A DNA stretch of 57,307 nt from assembly GCA_000482765.1 (NCBI GenBank), contig AXWR01000020.1:1-57307 (forward strand), read 5' to 3'. The position numbers and the translations under genes were made by a program. Under the pieces are notes generated by a model. It worked only from the letters and a program-made list of their open reading frames with translations, did no database searches and was not told the DNA's origin. Position 1 is the stretch's first letter; the number at the start of each line of letters is the position of its first letter. Below are positions 50,231-57,307 of the stretch, one piece after another. The DNA comes from Meiothermus taiwanensis DSM 14542. GTDB taxonomy: Bacteria; Deinococcota; Deinococci; Deinococcales; Thermaceae.

Positions 50231-51191
50231 GGGTCTCTTCCCGCAGGGTCAGCAGGTAGTCGATCCAGATGGGCTGCTTCACAAAGCCCAGGGCCTCGTT
50301 GATGGCCAGCATGGCCCGGTTGTTCGACTCGTTGCCGGTACGGATCTCGCGGATGCCCAAAGTTTGAGCAAGCTTGATGGCCTTGAGTTTGAGGGCCAGG
50401 GCCAGGCCCTTGCGGCGGTAGGCCCGGCGGGTGCCGGTGAGGCCGGTTTGCAGATAGTCGCCGTCGGTTTTCCAGAGGGTGCTCAGGGCCACGTACTGCC
50501 CCGTGTGGGGGTCTACGGCCACGAAATGGCCTTCGGGCAGGTAGTAGCTGCTCTCGAACACCCACTTGCAGTAGTCCTCGAAGCGCACCTCGCTTAATTC
50601 TCCAGGGCGGGGGACATCCAGGCGGGCCTCGAGCCAGAGGTCGTAGAGCTTCTGCCGGTGCTGGGGGTCGGCCTCCAGCTCCTTCAGGCTTTTGAGCTGG
50701 AAACCGGCGGCCTCCACCGCCTCGATCTTGCCGGCCCACGAAGCAAAGTCGAAGTTCCGCACATCCAGGCGCGACTCCCAGTACTTCATCTTCTCGGCGT
50801 AGCCCAGCTTTTTGAGCCAGGCCATGGCCTGGGGCTGGTCTTCGCGGGTGGTGCTCAGAATCGAGATGGGGTCGTGGGGTTGCAGGGCCTCGAGCACAAC
50901 CCGGTACAGGGCTTTGCCAATCCCCTGGCTGCGGAAAGCAGGATGTACCGTGACCCAGACCCCAAACTTTTGCGGGTGGTACATGCCCTCAAACTGGGTG
51001 TAATGGGCCACCCCCACCATCTGTCCCTCCAGCTCGGCCACAAAGCGCCCCCACTTGATTTCCGGGGCATGGCGGTCGTCCTCGCGCAGCCGGTCTACGC
51101 TCTGGGCCTCATCGGGCCAGGCCGCCTGCAGCACCTCGGCGATGGCCGGGTAGTCGTGTGCTTCAAAAGGGCGAATCTTCGGGTTACGCAT
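50217..51191 (-). CDS. Tandem GNAT-family N-acetyltransferase
   Basis: 324 residues with two GNAT folds. The first (residues about 5-150) has VTVHPAFRSQGIGKALYR as acetyl-CoA site. The second (about 170-320) has GTRRAYRRKGLALALKLKAI, then the end AMLAINEALGFVKQP. The substrate is unknown. ATG 51191 follows GAGGAAAAT. The second half is clearly related to that of the gene at 51373-52335, so the two are paralogues separated by a small gene on the other strand. Confidence 0.85.
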   Translation of the reverse strand: MRNPKIRPFEAHDYPAIAEVLQAAWPDEAQSVDRLREDDRHAPEIKWGRFVAELEGQMVGVAHYTQFEGMYHPQKFGVWVTVHPAFRSQGIGKALYRVVLEALQPHDPISILSTTREDQPQAMAWLKKLGYAEKMKYWESRLDVRNFDFASWAGKIEAVEAAGFQLKSLKELEADPQHRQKLYDLWLEARLDVPRPGELSEVRFEDYCKWVFESSYYLPEGHFVAVDPHTGQYVALSTLWKTDGDYLQTGLTGTRRAYRRKGLALALKLKAIKLAQTLGIREIRTGNESNNRAMLAINEALGFVKQPIWIDYLLTLREETPSPS

Positions 51192-51202
51192 ATTTTCCTC
51201 GG

Positions 51203-51212
51203 ATGCTAAGCT
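51203..51212. promoter_or_regulatory. Overlapping -10 boxes of a second divergent promoter
   Basis: ATGCTAAGCT contains an extended TGC-TAAGCT (51207-51212, plus, 6 nt before GTG 51219) and TAGCAT (51208-51203, minus, 11 nt before ATG 51191). It has the same layout as the site at 49103. Confidence 0.45.
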
Positions 51213-51218
51213 AGAACC

Positions 51219-51416
51219 GTGAGCCAAAAGACCCGCCAGAAGCTGGCCGCTATTGTGACCACGGTGGTGTTTGGTTTTATCCTGTACAAACTGCTCGAGC
51301 GCACCCTGGTTCTCATCTGGGTCAACACCCCCTGGTGGGGGGCGCTGCTGATGCTGCTGGTGCTGTTTTTGCTCATTGACTACCTGATTGGCCGGGTTTT
51401 TGGGGTGCGGGACTGA
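51219..51416 (+). CDS. Small two-helix membrane protein
   Basis: 65 residues from a GTG start. A basic N-terminus (MSQKTRQK) precedes two membrane helices (AAIVTTVVFGFILYKLL and WGALLMLLVLFLLIDYLIG). Function unknown. Its last 44 bp overlap the convergent GNAT gene. Confidence 0.6.
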   Translation: MSQKTRQKLAAIVTTVVFGFILYKLLERTLVLIWVNTPWWGALLMLLVLFLLIDYLIGRVFGVRD

Positions 51417-52335
51417 GGCGCAGCAGCACCGTGGCCGGCTCCTTCACAAAGCCCAGGGCCTCGTTGATGGCCAGCATGGGGCGGTTGGTCTGGTGGTTGG
51501 AGGTGCGGATGTAGCGGGCCCCATAAGCCCGCGCGAATTCCGCCGCCCGCAGCTTGAGGGCCAGGGCCAGGCCCCGCCGGCGGTGGCTTTGGCGCACCCC
51601 GGTCAGGCCGGTTTGCAGGGTCTGGGGGCGGTGGGACTTGAAAAGCATGGTCAGCCCTACCAGGTGCGCACCCTCGAGGGCCAGGAAGAACCCATCGGGC
51701 AGCAGGTTGGGGTCTTGGAAGGTGCGCTCCTGCCAGAGCTCGAAGGGCCAGGGGGTGATGGGTTGGGCGCTGGGCACATCGCCCAGCAGCTCGATTTCCA
51801 GGGCGTACAGGTCGCGCTGGAAGGCCTCCTCCTGCCAGGGCAGGGCGCTCAGGGGCTGGATGGTGAGGCCCGGCGGCAGGGGGCGGGCCAAGGGCGTGGG
51901 GTCGAAGTGGGCCAGGTCGAGCACCGAAACCCAGCGGCGCTCCACCTCGGCGAAGCCCTGGGCGGTTAGAAAGCTGTACTGGGGCCAGTCCTCCCGCACG
52001 CTGGCCTGCAACATCTGGGGCTGGTGAGGGGCAACGCGCTCGAGCAAAAACGGCCATAAAGCCCTTTCCAGGGCCTGGTAGCGAGGGTGCAGGTAGTACT
52101 GCACCTCGAGCACCCCCGGCCTGGGGTCGTAGTAGGGGGTGGCGTACTCCAGCACCCCCACGGCTTCCCCCCCTACTTCAACCACAAAACGCGCCAGCAC
52201 ATCGCTTTGGGCTCGAGTGCGATCGAGGTGCTCGAGCCCGGCCAGGTCGAGCGGGCTTTCGGGGTGGGCGGCGCGCCGCACCGCAGCGTAGGTCTGGTAA
52301 TCGGCGGGCGAGAATGAGAAAGGCCGAATCTGCAT
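51373..52335 (-). CDS. Tandem GNAT-family protein, paralogue
   Basis: 320 residues from ATG 52335, which follows AAGGAGG by 9 nt. The C-terminal GNAT domain has GVRQSHRRRGLALALKLRAA and the end MLAINEALGFVKEP, very close to the neighbour at 50217. The N-terminal domain is more diverged, and its acetyl-CoA motif (RxxGxG/A) is not obvious, so it may be structural. Substrate unknown. Confidence 0.82.
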   Translation of the reverse strand: MQIRPFSFSPADYQTYAAVRRAAHPESPLDLAGLEHLDRTRAQSDVLARFVVEVGGEAVGVLEYATPYYDPRPGVLEVQYYLHPRYQALERALWPFLLERVAPHQPQMLQASVREDWPQYSFLTAQGFAEVERRWVSVLDLAHFDPTPLARPLPPGLTIQPLSALPWQEEAFQRDLYALEIELLGDVPSAQPITPWPFELWQERTFQDPNLLPDGFFLALEGAHLVGLTMLFKSHRPQTLQTGLTGVRQSHRRRGLALALKLRAAEFARAYGARYIRTSNHQTNRPMLAINEALGFVKEPATVLLRLSPAPQKPGQSGSQ

Positions 52336-52467
52336 GAACGATGCCTCCTTCTGACAATGTAGCAGGGAATACCCCTCACCGCCGATTTCCACACGTAACG
52401 CAGCGGGGTCTCTTTTGGTGCAAATGTCCGGAAGCGGTGGGGGCTGGGTGGATATGCTAGGCCCGCT

Positions 52468-55185
52468 GTGTGGATGTGGGGGGTGGTCATCTCAAGCCTC
52501 TTAACCACCTTGTTGGTGGTTGCTTTTAGCCATCGAGGGCGTCTGGGGCATACGCCTTTTTACACGCTTCTTGGAGCGGTGGGCCTTCTGGTCTGCTCGA
52601 GCACCTGGTTTCCCGGGCTTTACTTCGGCCTTTTTACCTTGCAGGTGGGGCTGCTGCTGGTGGCGCTCGAGCAGCCAACGCGCTGGCACCAAACCTGGCG
52701 GGGCCTGCTCTTGCTGGGCGGGCTGTTCCTGGGCATGGATCTTTTGCTACGCCCGCTGGGCCTCCCACTACCATCAACGAGCGGTGCCGTGGCCGGCCAC
52801 CTGGGGGCTCTGGGGCTGGCGTTGCTGCTGGGAGGGGGGGTGGCCCGCTGGCTCTACCCACGGCTGGCCCCCAAAGACCCTATCCGGGCCCTGGCCGTGG
52901 CGCTCCCGCTGCTGGCGCTGATCAACAGCGGGCTGCTTTTTGCGGCGACCCAGGAGGGGCTGGACAGGCTGGTGCTGGGGTTTTTGCTGCAGGCCATATC
53001 GGCCGGGCCCCTGCTGGCTTTTTACCTCACGGCGCTTCAACACCAGCAGCGCAGCGAGTCGATTGAGTCGGTGTACTCGGCCCTGCTCGATACCATGGCA
53101 GCACTCCCCCAGCGCTCAGAGGCGGAGCTATGGTCGCGGCTCCTGGCCTCGGCCGTGCAGGTGGTGCCCGGTGCCCAGGCCGGTAGCATCCGCCTACGGC
53201 AGGGGGCCGATTTCGTCTTTGTGGCGCAGCAGGGCTTCGGCGAAGGCGTTTTGGGTCTGCGCAGCAGCGTGCACGAAGCGATGACCTGGCATGGAGACCC
53301 TTTGCAGTGGCGCCGGGGGCAGCCCCGTATCGCCAACCATGCCGACTTGCGGCGAGTCTGGGCCACCCAGACGGCCAATTATCGGCTATATGAGCGTCTG
53401 AACCAGGCCAGCCGCCAGCGGATCCAGCATATCCGCTCGACCCTTTGTGTGCCCATACTGCTAGGCGACGAGGTGGTGGCGGAGATCAACCTCGACGCCT
53501 TTCACGACCGCGCCTTCGACTGCCGGTCGATTGAGGTGGCCCGGCAGTACGCCCAACAGGTTCGGGCGCTTTTGGCCGTGCACCGTCAGCAGAGTGAACT
53601 CGAGGCCCGGATCCGCGAGCTCGAGGTCATCGAAGCCCTGAGCGGGGCCTTGCGGGGACTCAAGGGCACCAGTGAGATCACCAGGCGGCTGGTGTACGAG
53701 ACCATCCGCCTGATGAACTCCGAGCATGCCGCACTGCTGCTGCTGGATCCCGATGGTGAACACCAGCGCTGCTATGCGGCTGCCGGGATGTTTCTGGAGA
53801 TCAAAGACACCCCTGTGCCCAAGGGATGGGGCCTGGGCTGGGCGGCCATCGAGACCCGCGCACCCATCTGGTTGGATCAGGCCCACCTCGATCCGCGGGC
53901 CTACGGACAGTTCAAGCACCCCCCAGGGGCCTACTCGGAGATTGTAATCCCCCTGCTCAACTCCCAGGGCCAGCCCCTCGGGGTGCTGATCTCTGCGCGC
54001 AACGGCGAGCGGGCCTACCACGAGCGCGACGTGCGCTTGCTGCAAATCATCGGCAACATCGCCGCCAACGCCCTGGAACGCGTGCGGGCCGCCGAGAGCC
54101 TCGAGGCCGAAATCGCCGAAAAAACCGCCCTGCTCGAACTTTCACAGATGTTGGGGGATAACGATGCGGCCTTGTTGCCTGTGGCGATGGAGAAAATTCG
54201 CCAGATGGGCCACGCCGACGCGATTGCCCTGGGGGTGCAGGAGCCGGATGGATACCACCTGCGCTGGTTGACGGGCCATCTAGGGGCCGGAGCCAGGGGG
54301 TTTTTGCAGAAGCCCCTGCCCCTCGAGCACCCTCTGGTTAACCTAATCCCCCAGGAGCAGGCCTTCCAGGTTGGTGATACCGCAGCGCACCCTCTGCTAA
54401 AGCCGTATGCCAGGGTGGGTATACGCAGCATGTACCTGCGCACGGTGCTCAACGAGCCAGAGCTGAAGGTGGCCCTGGCCCTGATGCGGCTGGAACCCGG
54501 CCCGGGCTGGGGCCCGGCGGAGGATCGCTTGCTGGAGGGGGCCGCCCAGATTCTGGGGGCTTTGCTCCTGCGCCTGGAACGCACCCGGCAGCTCGAGGCT
54601 GCCTATGAAGGGGCTTTGCGGGCCATTGGTCTGGCCCTGGAAGCGCGGGACCGCGAGACTGCCGGACACACCGACCGGGTCGCGGCCCTGGTCGAGCAGC
54701 TGGGCCGGGCGTTGGGCCTGAGCGAAACCGAGCTGCGCGACCTGCGCTGGGGGGCCTATTTGCACGACGTGGGCAAGCTTGCCCTTCCCGATGCCATCCT
54801 GCTCAAACCCGGCAAACTGACCCTCGAGGAGTTTTGCACCATGCGAACCCATACCCATCTGGGGGACGACCTGGTACGCAACCTGCCCTTTGTGCCCCTG
54901 GTAGCGCGCCAGATTGTGCGACACCACCACGAGCGCTGGGATGGGCGGGGCTACCCCGATGGCCTGGCCGGAGAAAACATCCCCTTGGCAGCTCGTATTT
55001 TTGCGGTCTGCGATGTCTTCGATGCCCTTTGCTCCTGCCGACCTTACAAAACCGCCCTGTCGCCGGAGCAAGCCGCCCAGGAGCTTTGGCGCAGCGCCCA
55101 GAGCGGGCACCTCGACCAAAACTTGGTGAAGATATTCCTCAAAACCCAGGGCCTCGAGGCCGCTGCCTCGCAGGCCGCCGACTGA
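52468..55185 (+). CDS. Membrane sensor with GAF domains and HD-GYP phosphodiesterase domain
   Basis: 905 residues. Residues 1-195 form about six or seven membrane helices. Two or three GAF-type sensor domains follow (about 215-370, 395-545 and 565-710). The end (about 715-890) is an HD-GYP domain: YLHDVGKLALPD (around 764), then HHHERWDGRGYPDGLAGENI with intact HD and GYP motifs. Such domains hydrolyse cyclic di-GMP. The membrane part is not a named sensor type I can identify. GTG 52468 is preceded by TATGCT (52453-52458) 9 nt upstream. The ligand is unknown. Confidence 0.9.
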   Translation: MWMWGVVISSLLTTLLVVAFSHRGRLGHTPFYTLLGAVGLLVCSSTWFPGLYFGLFTLQVGLLLVALEQPTRWHQTWRGLLLLGGLFLGMDLLLRPLGLPLPSTSGAVAGHLGALGLALLLGGGVARWLYPRLAPKDPIRALAVALPLLALINSGLLFAATQEGLDRLVLGFLLQAISAGPLLAFYLTALQHQQRSESIESVYSALLDTMAALPQRSEAELWSRLLASAVQVVPGAQAGSIRLRQGADFVFVAQQGFGEGVLGLRSSVHEAMTWHGDPLQWRRGQPRIANHADLRRVWATQTANYRLYERLNQASRQRIQHIRSTLCVPILLGDEVVAEINLDAFHDRAFDCRSIEVARQYAQQVRALLAVHRQQSELEARIRELEVIEALSGALRGLKGTSEITRRLVYETIRLMNSEHAALLLLDPDGEHQRCYAAAGMFLEIKDTPVPKGWGLGWAAIETRAPIWLDQAHLDPRAYGQFKHPPGAYSEIVIPLLNSQGQPLGVLISARNGERAYHERDVRLLQIIGNIAANALERVRAAESLEAEIAEKTALLELSQMLGDNDAALLPVAMEKIRQMGHADAIALGVQEPDGYHLRWLTGHLGAGARGFLQKPLPLEHPLVNLIPQEQAFQVGDTAAHPLLKPYARVGIRSMYLRTVLNEPELKVALALMRLEPGPGWGPAEDRLLEGAAQILGALLLRLERTRQLEAAYEGALRAIGLALEARDRETAGHTDRVAALVEQLGRALGLSETELRDLRWGAYLHDVGKLALPDAILLKPGKLTLEEFCTMRTHTHLGDDLVRNLPFVPLVARQIVRHHHERWDGRGYPDGLAGENIPLAARIFAVCDVFDALCSCRPYKTALSPEQAAQELWRSAQSGHLDQNLVKIFLKTQGLEAAASQAAD

Positions 55186-55240
55186 GGCATAGGTAGGTTC
55201 GTTACGCGCCACACGGCTTTTTGCGCTATGATGAAAACCA

Positions 55241-55960
55241 ATGGTCGAATTTTCACGAGATTTACTAGGCTTGGAGCAGCGCATCGTCATGGTCACCGGG
55301 GCAGGGCGGGGCTTTGGACGCTCCATTGCCCGTTCCTATGCCCGCAACGGGGCCACGGTTATCACGGTAGATCCCGATGTGGAGATGGCGACCGCCATCG
55401 CCTCTGAGGTTGAGCAGCTCGGCGCCCCGGCCATCCCCATCCGGGGGGATATGTCGGTGGTGCTGGATGTGATCAACACCTTCGAGAAAATCGAGGAACT
55501 CTTTGGGATGCTGGACGGGATTGTCCACGTAACCAGCGCTGAGAGCAAAACCCCCTTTGTCGAACTTTTAGAGGCCGAGTGGTACGATCTGCTCAACGCC
55601 GATGTAAAGTCGAGCCTGTACGTGTTGCAGCAGGGCCTGCGCTACTTGAGCGGGGGGGGGTTCGTCACCCTGGTACTCCCCCCCTTGCAGCGCGAACAGC
55701 CGCATGTGGCCGCCATTCGCGGTGCGGTGGCCGGCCTGATAGAAGGGGCCACCCGGGTCTTCCCCACCAATGTGCGGGTCAACGGGGTCATCCCCAGCCG
55801 CGACCCGGTGGGTGAGGAGCACGACCGATCCCTGGTACGGGTAGCTGTTGCGCTGGGCTCGATGGTTTCAGAGGGGGTGCGGGGCCAGCTCCTGGAGGTT
55901 CTGTTGCCCGATCCGCCCCACCAACCAGAGATCTACGATCTATTGAGGGAGCTGCCATAG
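55241..55960 (+). CDS. SDR-family protein lacking the catalytic Tyr-Lys pair
   Basis: 239 residues with a Rossmann fold of the short-chain dehydrogenase type. The cofactor motif VTGAGRGFGRSIARSYARNG is intact (residues 18-37), as is the structural Asn in LLNADVKSS (119). Where YxxxK is expected the sequence reads HVAAI (155-159), and the catalytic Ser position is also changed (FVTLVLPP). It probably binds NAD(P) but does not catalyse normal SDR chemistry. TATGAT (55227-55232) lies 8 nt before the ATG. It lies 273 bp upstream of nrdR. Confidence 0.78.
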   Translation: MVEFSRDLLGLEQRIVMVTGAGRGFGRSIARSYARNGATVITVDPDVEMATAIASEVEQLGAPAIPIRGDMSVVLDVINTFEKIEELFGMLDGIVHVTSAESKTPFVELLEAEWYDLLNADVKSSLYVLQQGLRYLSGGGFVTLVLPPLQREQPHVAAIRGAVAGLIEGATRVFPTNVRVNGVIPSRDPVGEEHDRSLVRVAVALGSMVSEGVRGQLLEVLLPDPPHQPEIYDLLRELP

Positions 55961-56233
55961 GGCTTTCCGAGGAAAGACGATGCTGAGAAGACATCCTCCC
56001 AATCCGGGCCGCTTTACACAGGTCAGGCGCACAGCGCCCGGCGGCCATGCCCATCGCGCCTGCGCTCTGGGCAATGTATCTGCTCCTTCTAAGGCCATCC
56101 CACAGGGTGGGTGCGAAGCCATCGAAGGTCATACCGCAAAGGAGGTGAGCGGGTGTGGCCGCCTGAGGGCGGCCTGGGGACAATCTCATGTCGGGACTCA
56201 CCCAGGGGTTCTAGCACCCCAGACCCCAATCGG
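55961..56233 (+). other. Gene-free, hairpin-rich stretch before nrdR
   Basis: No gene is supported here. The stretch holds CCGGGC/GCCCGG, CCCAC-AGG-GTGGG, GGCCGCC-TGAG-GGCGGCC (56157-56174) and CCTGGG/CCCAGG pairs. It may be a structured leader or a small RNA. It does not fit the cobalamin riboswitch, RNase P RNA, SRP RNA or tmRNA patterns as I know them. Confidence 0.4.
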
Positions 56234-56755
56234 ATGAACTGTCCTTTTTGTGGGAACCCCGATAGCCGCGTGCTGGACTCGCGTCCTTCCGACGAGGGCT
56301 CGGTAATTCGCCGCCGCCGGGAGTGCCCGGCCTGTAAACGCCGCTTCACCACCTATGAGCGGGCCCAGGTAGAGCCGTTGCTGGTCATCAAGCGCTCGGG
56401 GCGTAAAGAGACCTTCGACCCCAACAAACTGCTGCGCGGCCTGAGCCTGGCTGCTCGAAAACGGCCCATCGATCCGGAGGTGCTGCAGGAGTTCGCCTTC
56501 GGCTTCGAAGATACCGTCAAGGAGATGGAAATTACCTCCGAGGAGATCGGGCTGCGTTCGCTGGCCTTCCTCAAGGAACTCGACCCGGTGGCCTATATCC
56601 GTTTCGCCTCAGTTTACCGCGAGTTCGACAGCCTGGAGAACTTTATTGAAGAGGTGCGCAAGCTGGATTGCAAGCCAGGCAAGGGCAAAAAAGCCCAAAA
56701 GACGGAAGAAGAAACACCCGACCTGGCCGATGAGGCCAAGCTAGGAACGGTCTGA
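56234..56755 (+). CDS. nrdR: Transcriptional repressor NrdR
   Basis: 173 residues. The zinc ribbon is complete: MNCPFCGNPDSRVLDSRPSD, then RRRRECPACKRRFTTYER. The ATP-cone follows (VIKRSGRKETFDPNKLLRGL), which senses ATP/dATP. It represses ribonucleotide reductase genes. A 25-residue charged tail (KPGKGKKAQKTEEETPDLAD) extends past the usual end at about 150. No nrd genes and no clear NrdR box are in the window. ATG 56234 is fixed by the zinc ribbon. Confidence 0.95.
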   Translation: MNCPFCGNPDSRVLDSRPSDEGSVIRRRRECPACKRRFTTYERAQVEPLLVIKRSGRKETFDPNKLLRGLSLAARKRPIDPEVLQEFAFGFEDTVKEMEITSEEIGLRSLAFLKELDPVAYIRFASVYREFDSLENFIEEVRKLDCKPGKGKKAQKTEEETPDLADEAKLGTV

Positions 56756-56808
56756 GCACAATGGGGTTATTTGGCCCATGGCCCGCTGGACGGTGTTAGA
56801 CTATAGGT

Positions 56809-57252
56809 GTGAGTGACCCGCTGGCCGAGTTGAACCGTTTGCAGGAACGCGACCTCGAGCTTGACCAGATTCGCGAAGATCAATCCCGCGTTCCCGATGA
56901 GCTGGCCCAGGCCCGTGAGCACTTCAGGAAACTGGAAATTTCTCTGGGCGATTTGCAGGAGCAGTTGCGCGAGGTGCGTCTGGCCTATAACAAGGTTGAC
57001 CTCGAGCTGCAAGACCTCAAAAGCAAGCGCGAAAAAGCCAAAGCGGCCCAGGCCCAGGCCACCGGGGCTAAAGAGCAGACCCAGTACGGCGAGCAGATTC
57101 GCCAGTTGTCGGGCCTGATTGAAGACCTCGAGGGCAACAACAAGGATATCGTCGGCCAGATTATGCCGCTGCTCGAGCAGATCGAGAAGCTGGAGGCGGA
57201 ACTGGCCCAGGTCAAAGCCCAGATGGAAGAAGCCCGGCCTAGAGCCTGCTAA
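56809..57252 (+). CDS. Coiled-coil protein of the DUF164 type, truncated
   Basis: 147 residues, nearly all a long alpha-helical coiled coil (LQERDLELDQIREDQ, then LRLAYNKVDL-like and LEKLEAELAQVKAQM-like heptads). Related proteins that I recall in Thermaceae are about 240 residues and end in a four-Cys zinc ribbon. Here the frame stops abruptly at RPRAC, with no zinc ribbon. TAGACT (56797-56802) is a -10 box 6 nt before the GTG start. The gene is either shortened by an insertion near 57240 or frameshifted; only 55 bp after the stop are visible. Confidence 0.6.
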   Translation: MSDPLAELNRLQERDLELDQIREDQSRVPDELAQAREHFRKLEISLGDLQEQLREVRLAYNKVDLELQDLKSKREKAKAAQAQATGAKEQTQYGEQIRQLSGLIEDLEGNNKDIVGQIMPLLEQIEKLEAELAQVKAQMEEARPRAC

Positions 57253-57307
57253 CTAGCTGTTCGTAAAAGCTCCACAGTTTTCGCTGTCATCAGAATCGAA
57301 AAAGCCA
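57241..57307. mobile_element. Possible edge of an insertion sequence
   Basis: The coding character of the coiled-coil gene ends near 57240, and the DNA becomes richer in A/T (TGTTCGTAAAAGCTCCACAG and on). An insertion-sequence end is a plausible cause, but no transposase or inverted partner is in view. Confidence 0.25.

Noticed and set aside
55961..56233. SRP RNA or cobalamin riboswitch before nrdR
   Set aside because: TTTACACAGGTCAGG resembles part of SRP RNA, but the GGAAG and AGCAGCC parts are missing; the conserved cobalamin-box bases are also absent.

Overview
The window reads as chromosomal DNA of a Thermaceae bacterium, most likely Meiothermus or a close relative. I infer this from the GC-rich, gene-dense layout, many overlapping genes, frequent CTCGAG hexamers, a GlnK with a T. 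thermophilus-like T-loop, and many promoters whose -10 box sits 5-10 nt before the start codon (leaderless mRNAs). This is judged by eye; no database was searched. No rRNA, tRNA, CRISPR array or prophage was recognised. A transposase C-terminus lies at the left edge, and the last gene at the right edge looks cut, possibly by an insertion sequence.

Layout. 1-6 kb: catabolic genes (FAD amine oxidase-like protein, aminobutyraldehyde dehydrogenase, succinate-semialdehyde dehydrogenase) around a LysR remnant and an M23 peptidase; together they suggest polyamine/GABA breakdown. 6-9.2 kb: a MarR-drug exporter operon whose exporter carries a very large repeat insert in its last loop. 9.2-17.3 kb: a small unknown gene, a SufT-like protein and a liv-type ABC transporter operon with a built-in acyl-CoA ligase, with a strong promoter and a TetR-like operator. 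17.4-22.3 kb: rpmH, rnpA, yidD, yidC, khpB, prmC and a SuhB-like phosphatase. 22.3-28.7 kb: purine genes (HAD phosphatase-purN-purD), an ABC-2 permease, UspA, PilT and RlmB. 29-34.6 kb: amtB-glnK, hrcA, a MoaD-MoaE fusion and rpsA with a long structured leader.

34.7-42.6 kb: an M29 aminopeptidase, an E2-like protein with an E3-binding domain but no visible catalytic motif, a three-gene exported/lipoprotein cluster with PEGA repeats and a lysozyme-inhibitor-like C-terminal domain, a split YeeE/YedE transporter, TrmK and an ArsB/NhaD-type transporter. 42.7-52.4 kb: HrpB, small membrane proteins, a C45 Ntn-hydrolase, a metallophosphatase, a split chromate transporter and two related GNAT proteins. 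52.4-57.3 kb: a membrane GAF/HD-GYP protein, an SDR-like protein without the usual Tyr-Lys pair, nrdR and a truncated coiled-coil gene.

Across the window runs a family of short inverted-repeat elements (six clear copies, one doubtful). Their ends read T(A/G)ATACC and often supply the stop codon of the neighbouring gene, while their inside holds a terminator-like hairpin. These elements, the insert-bearing exporter, the E2-like protein and the lipoprotein cluster are the most unusual items here.
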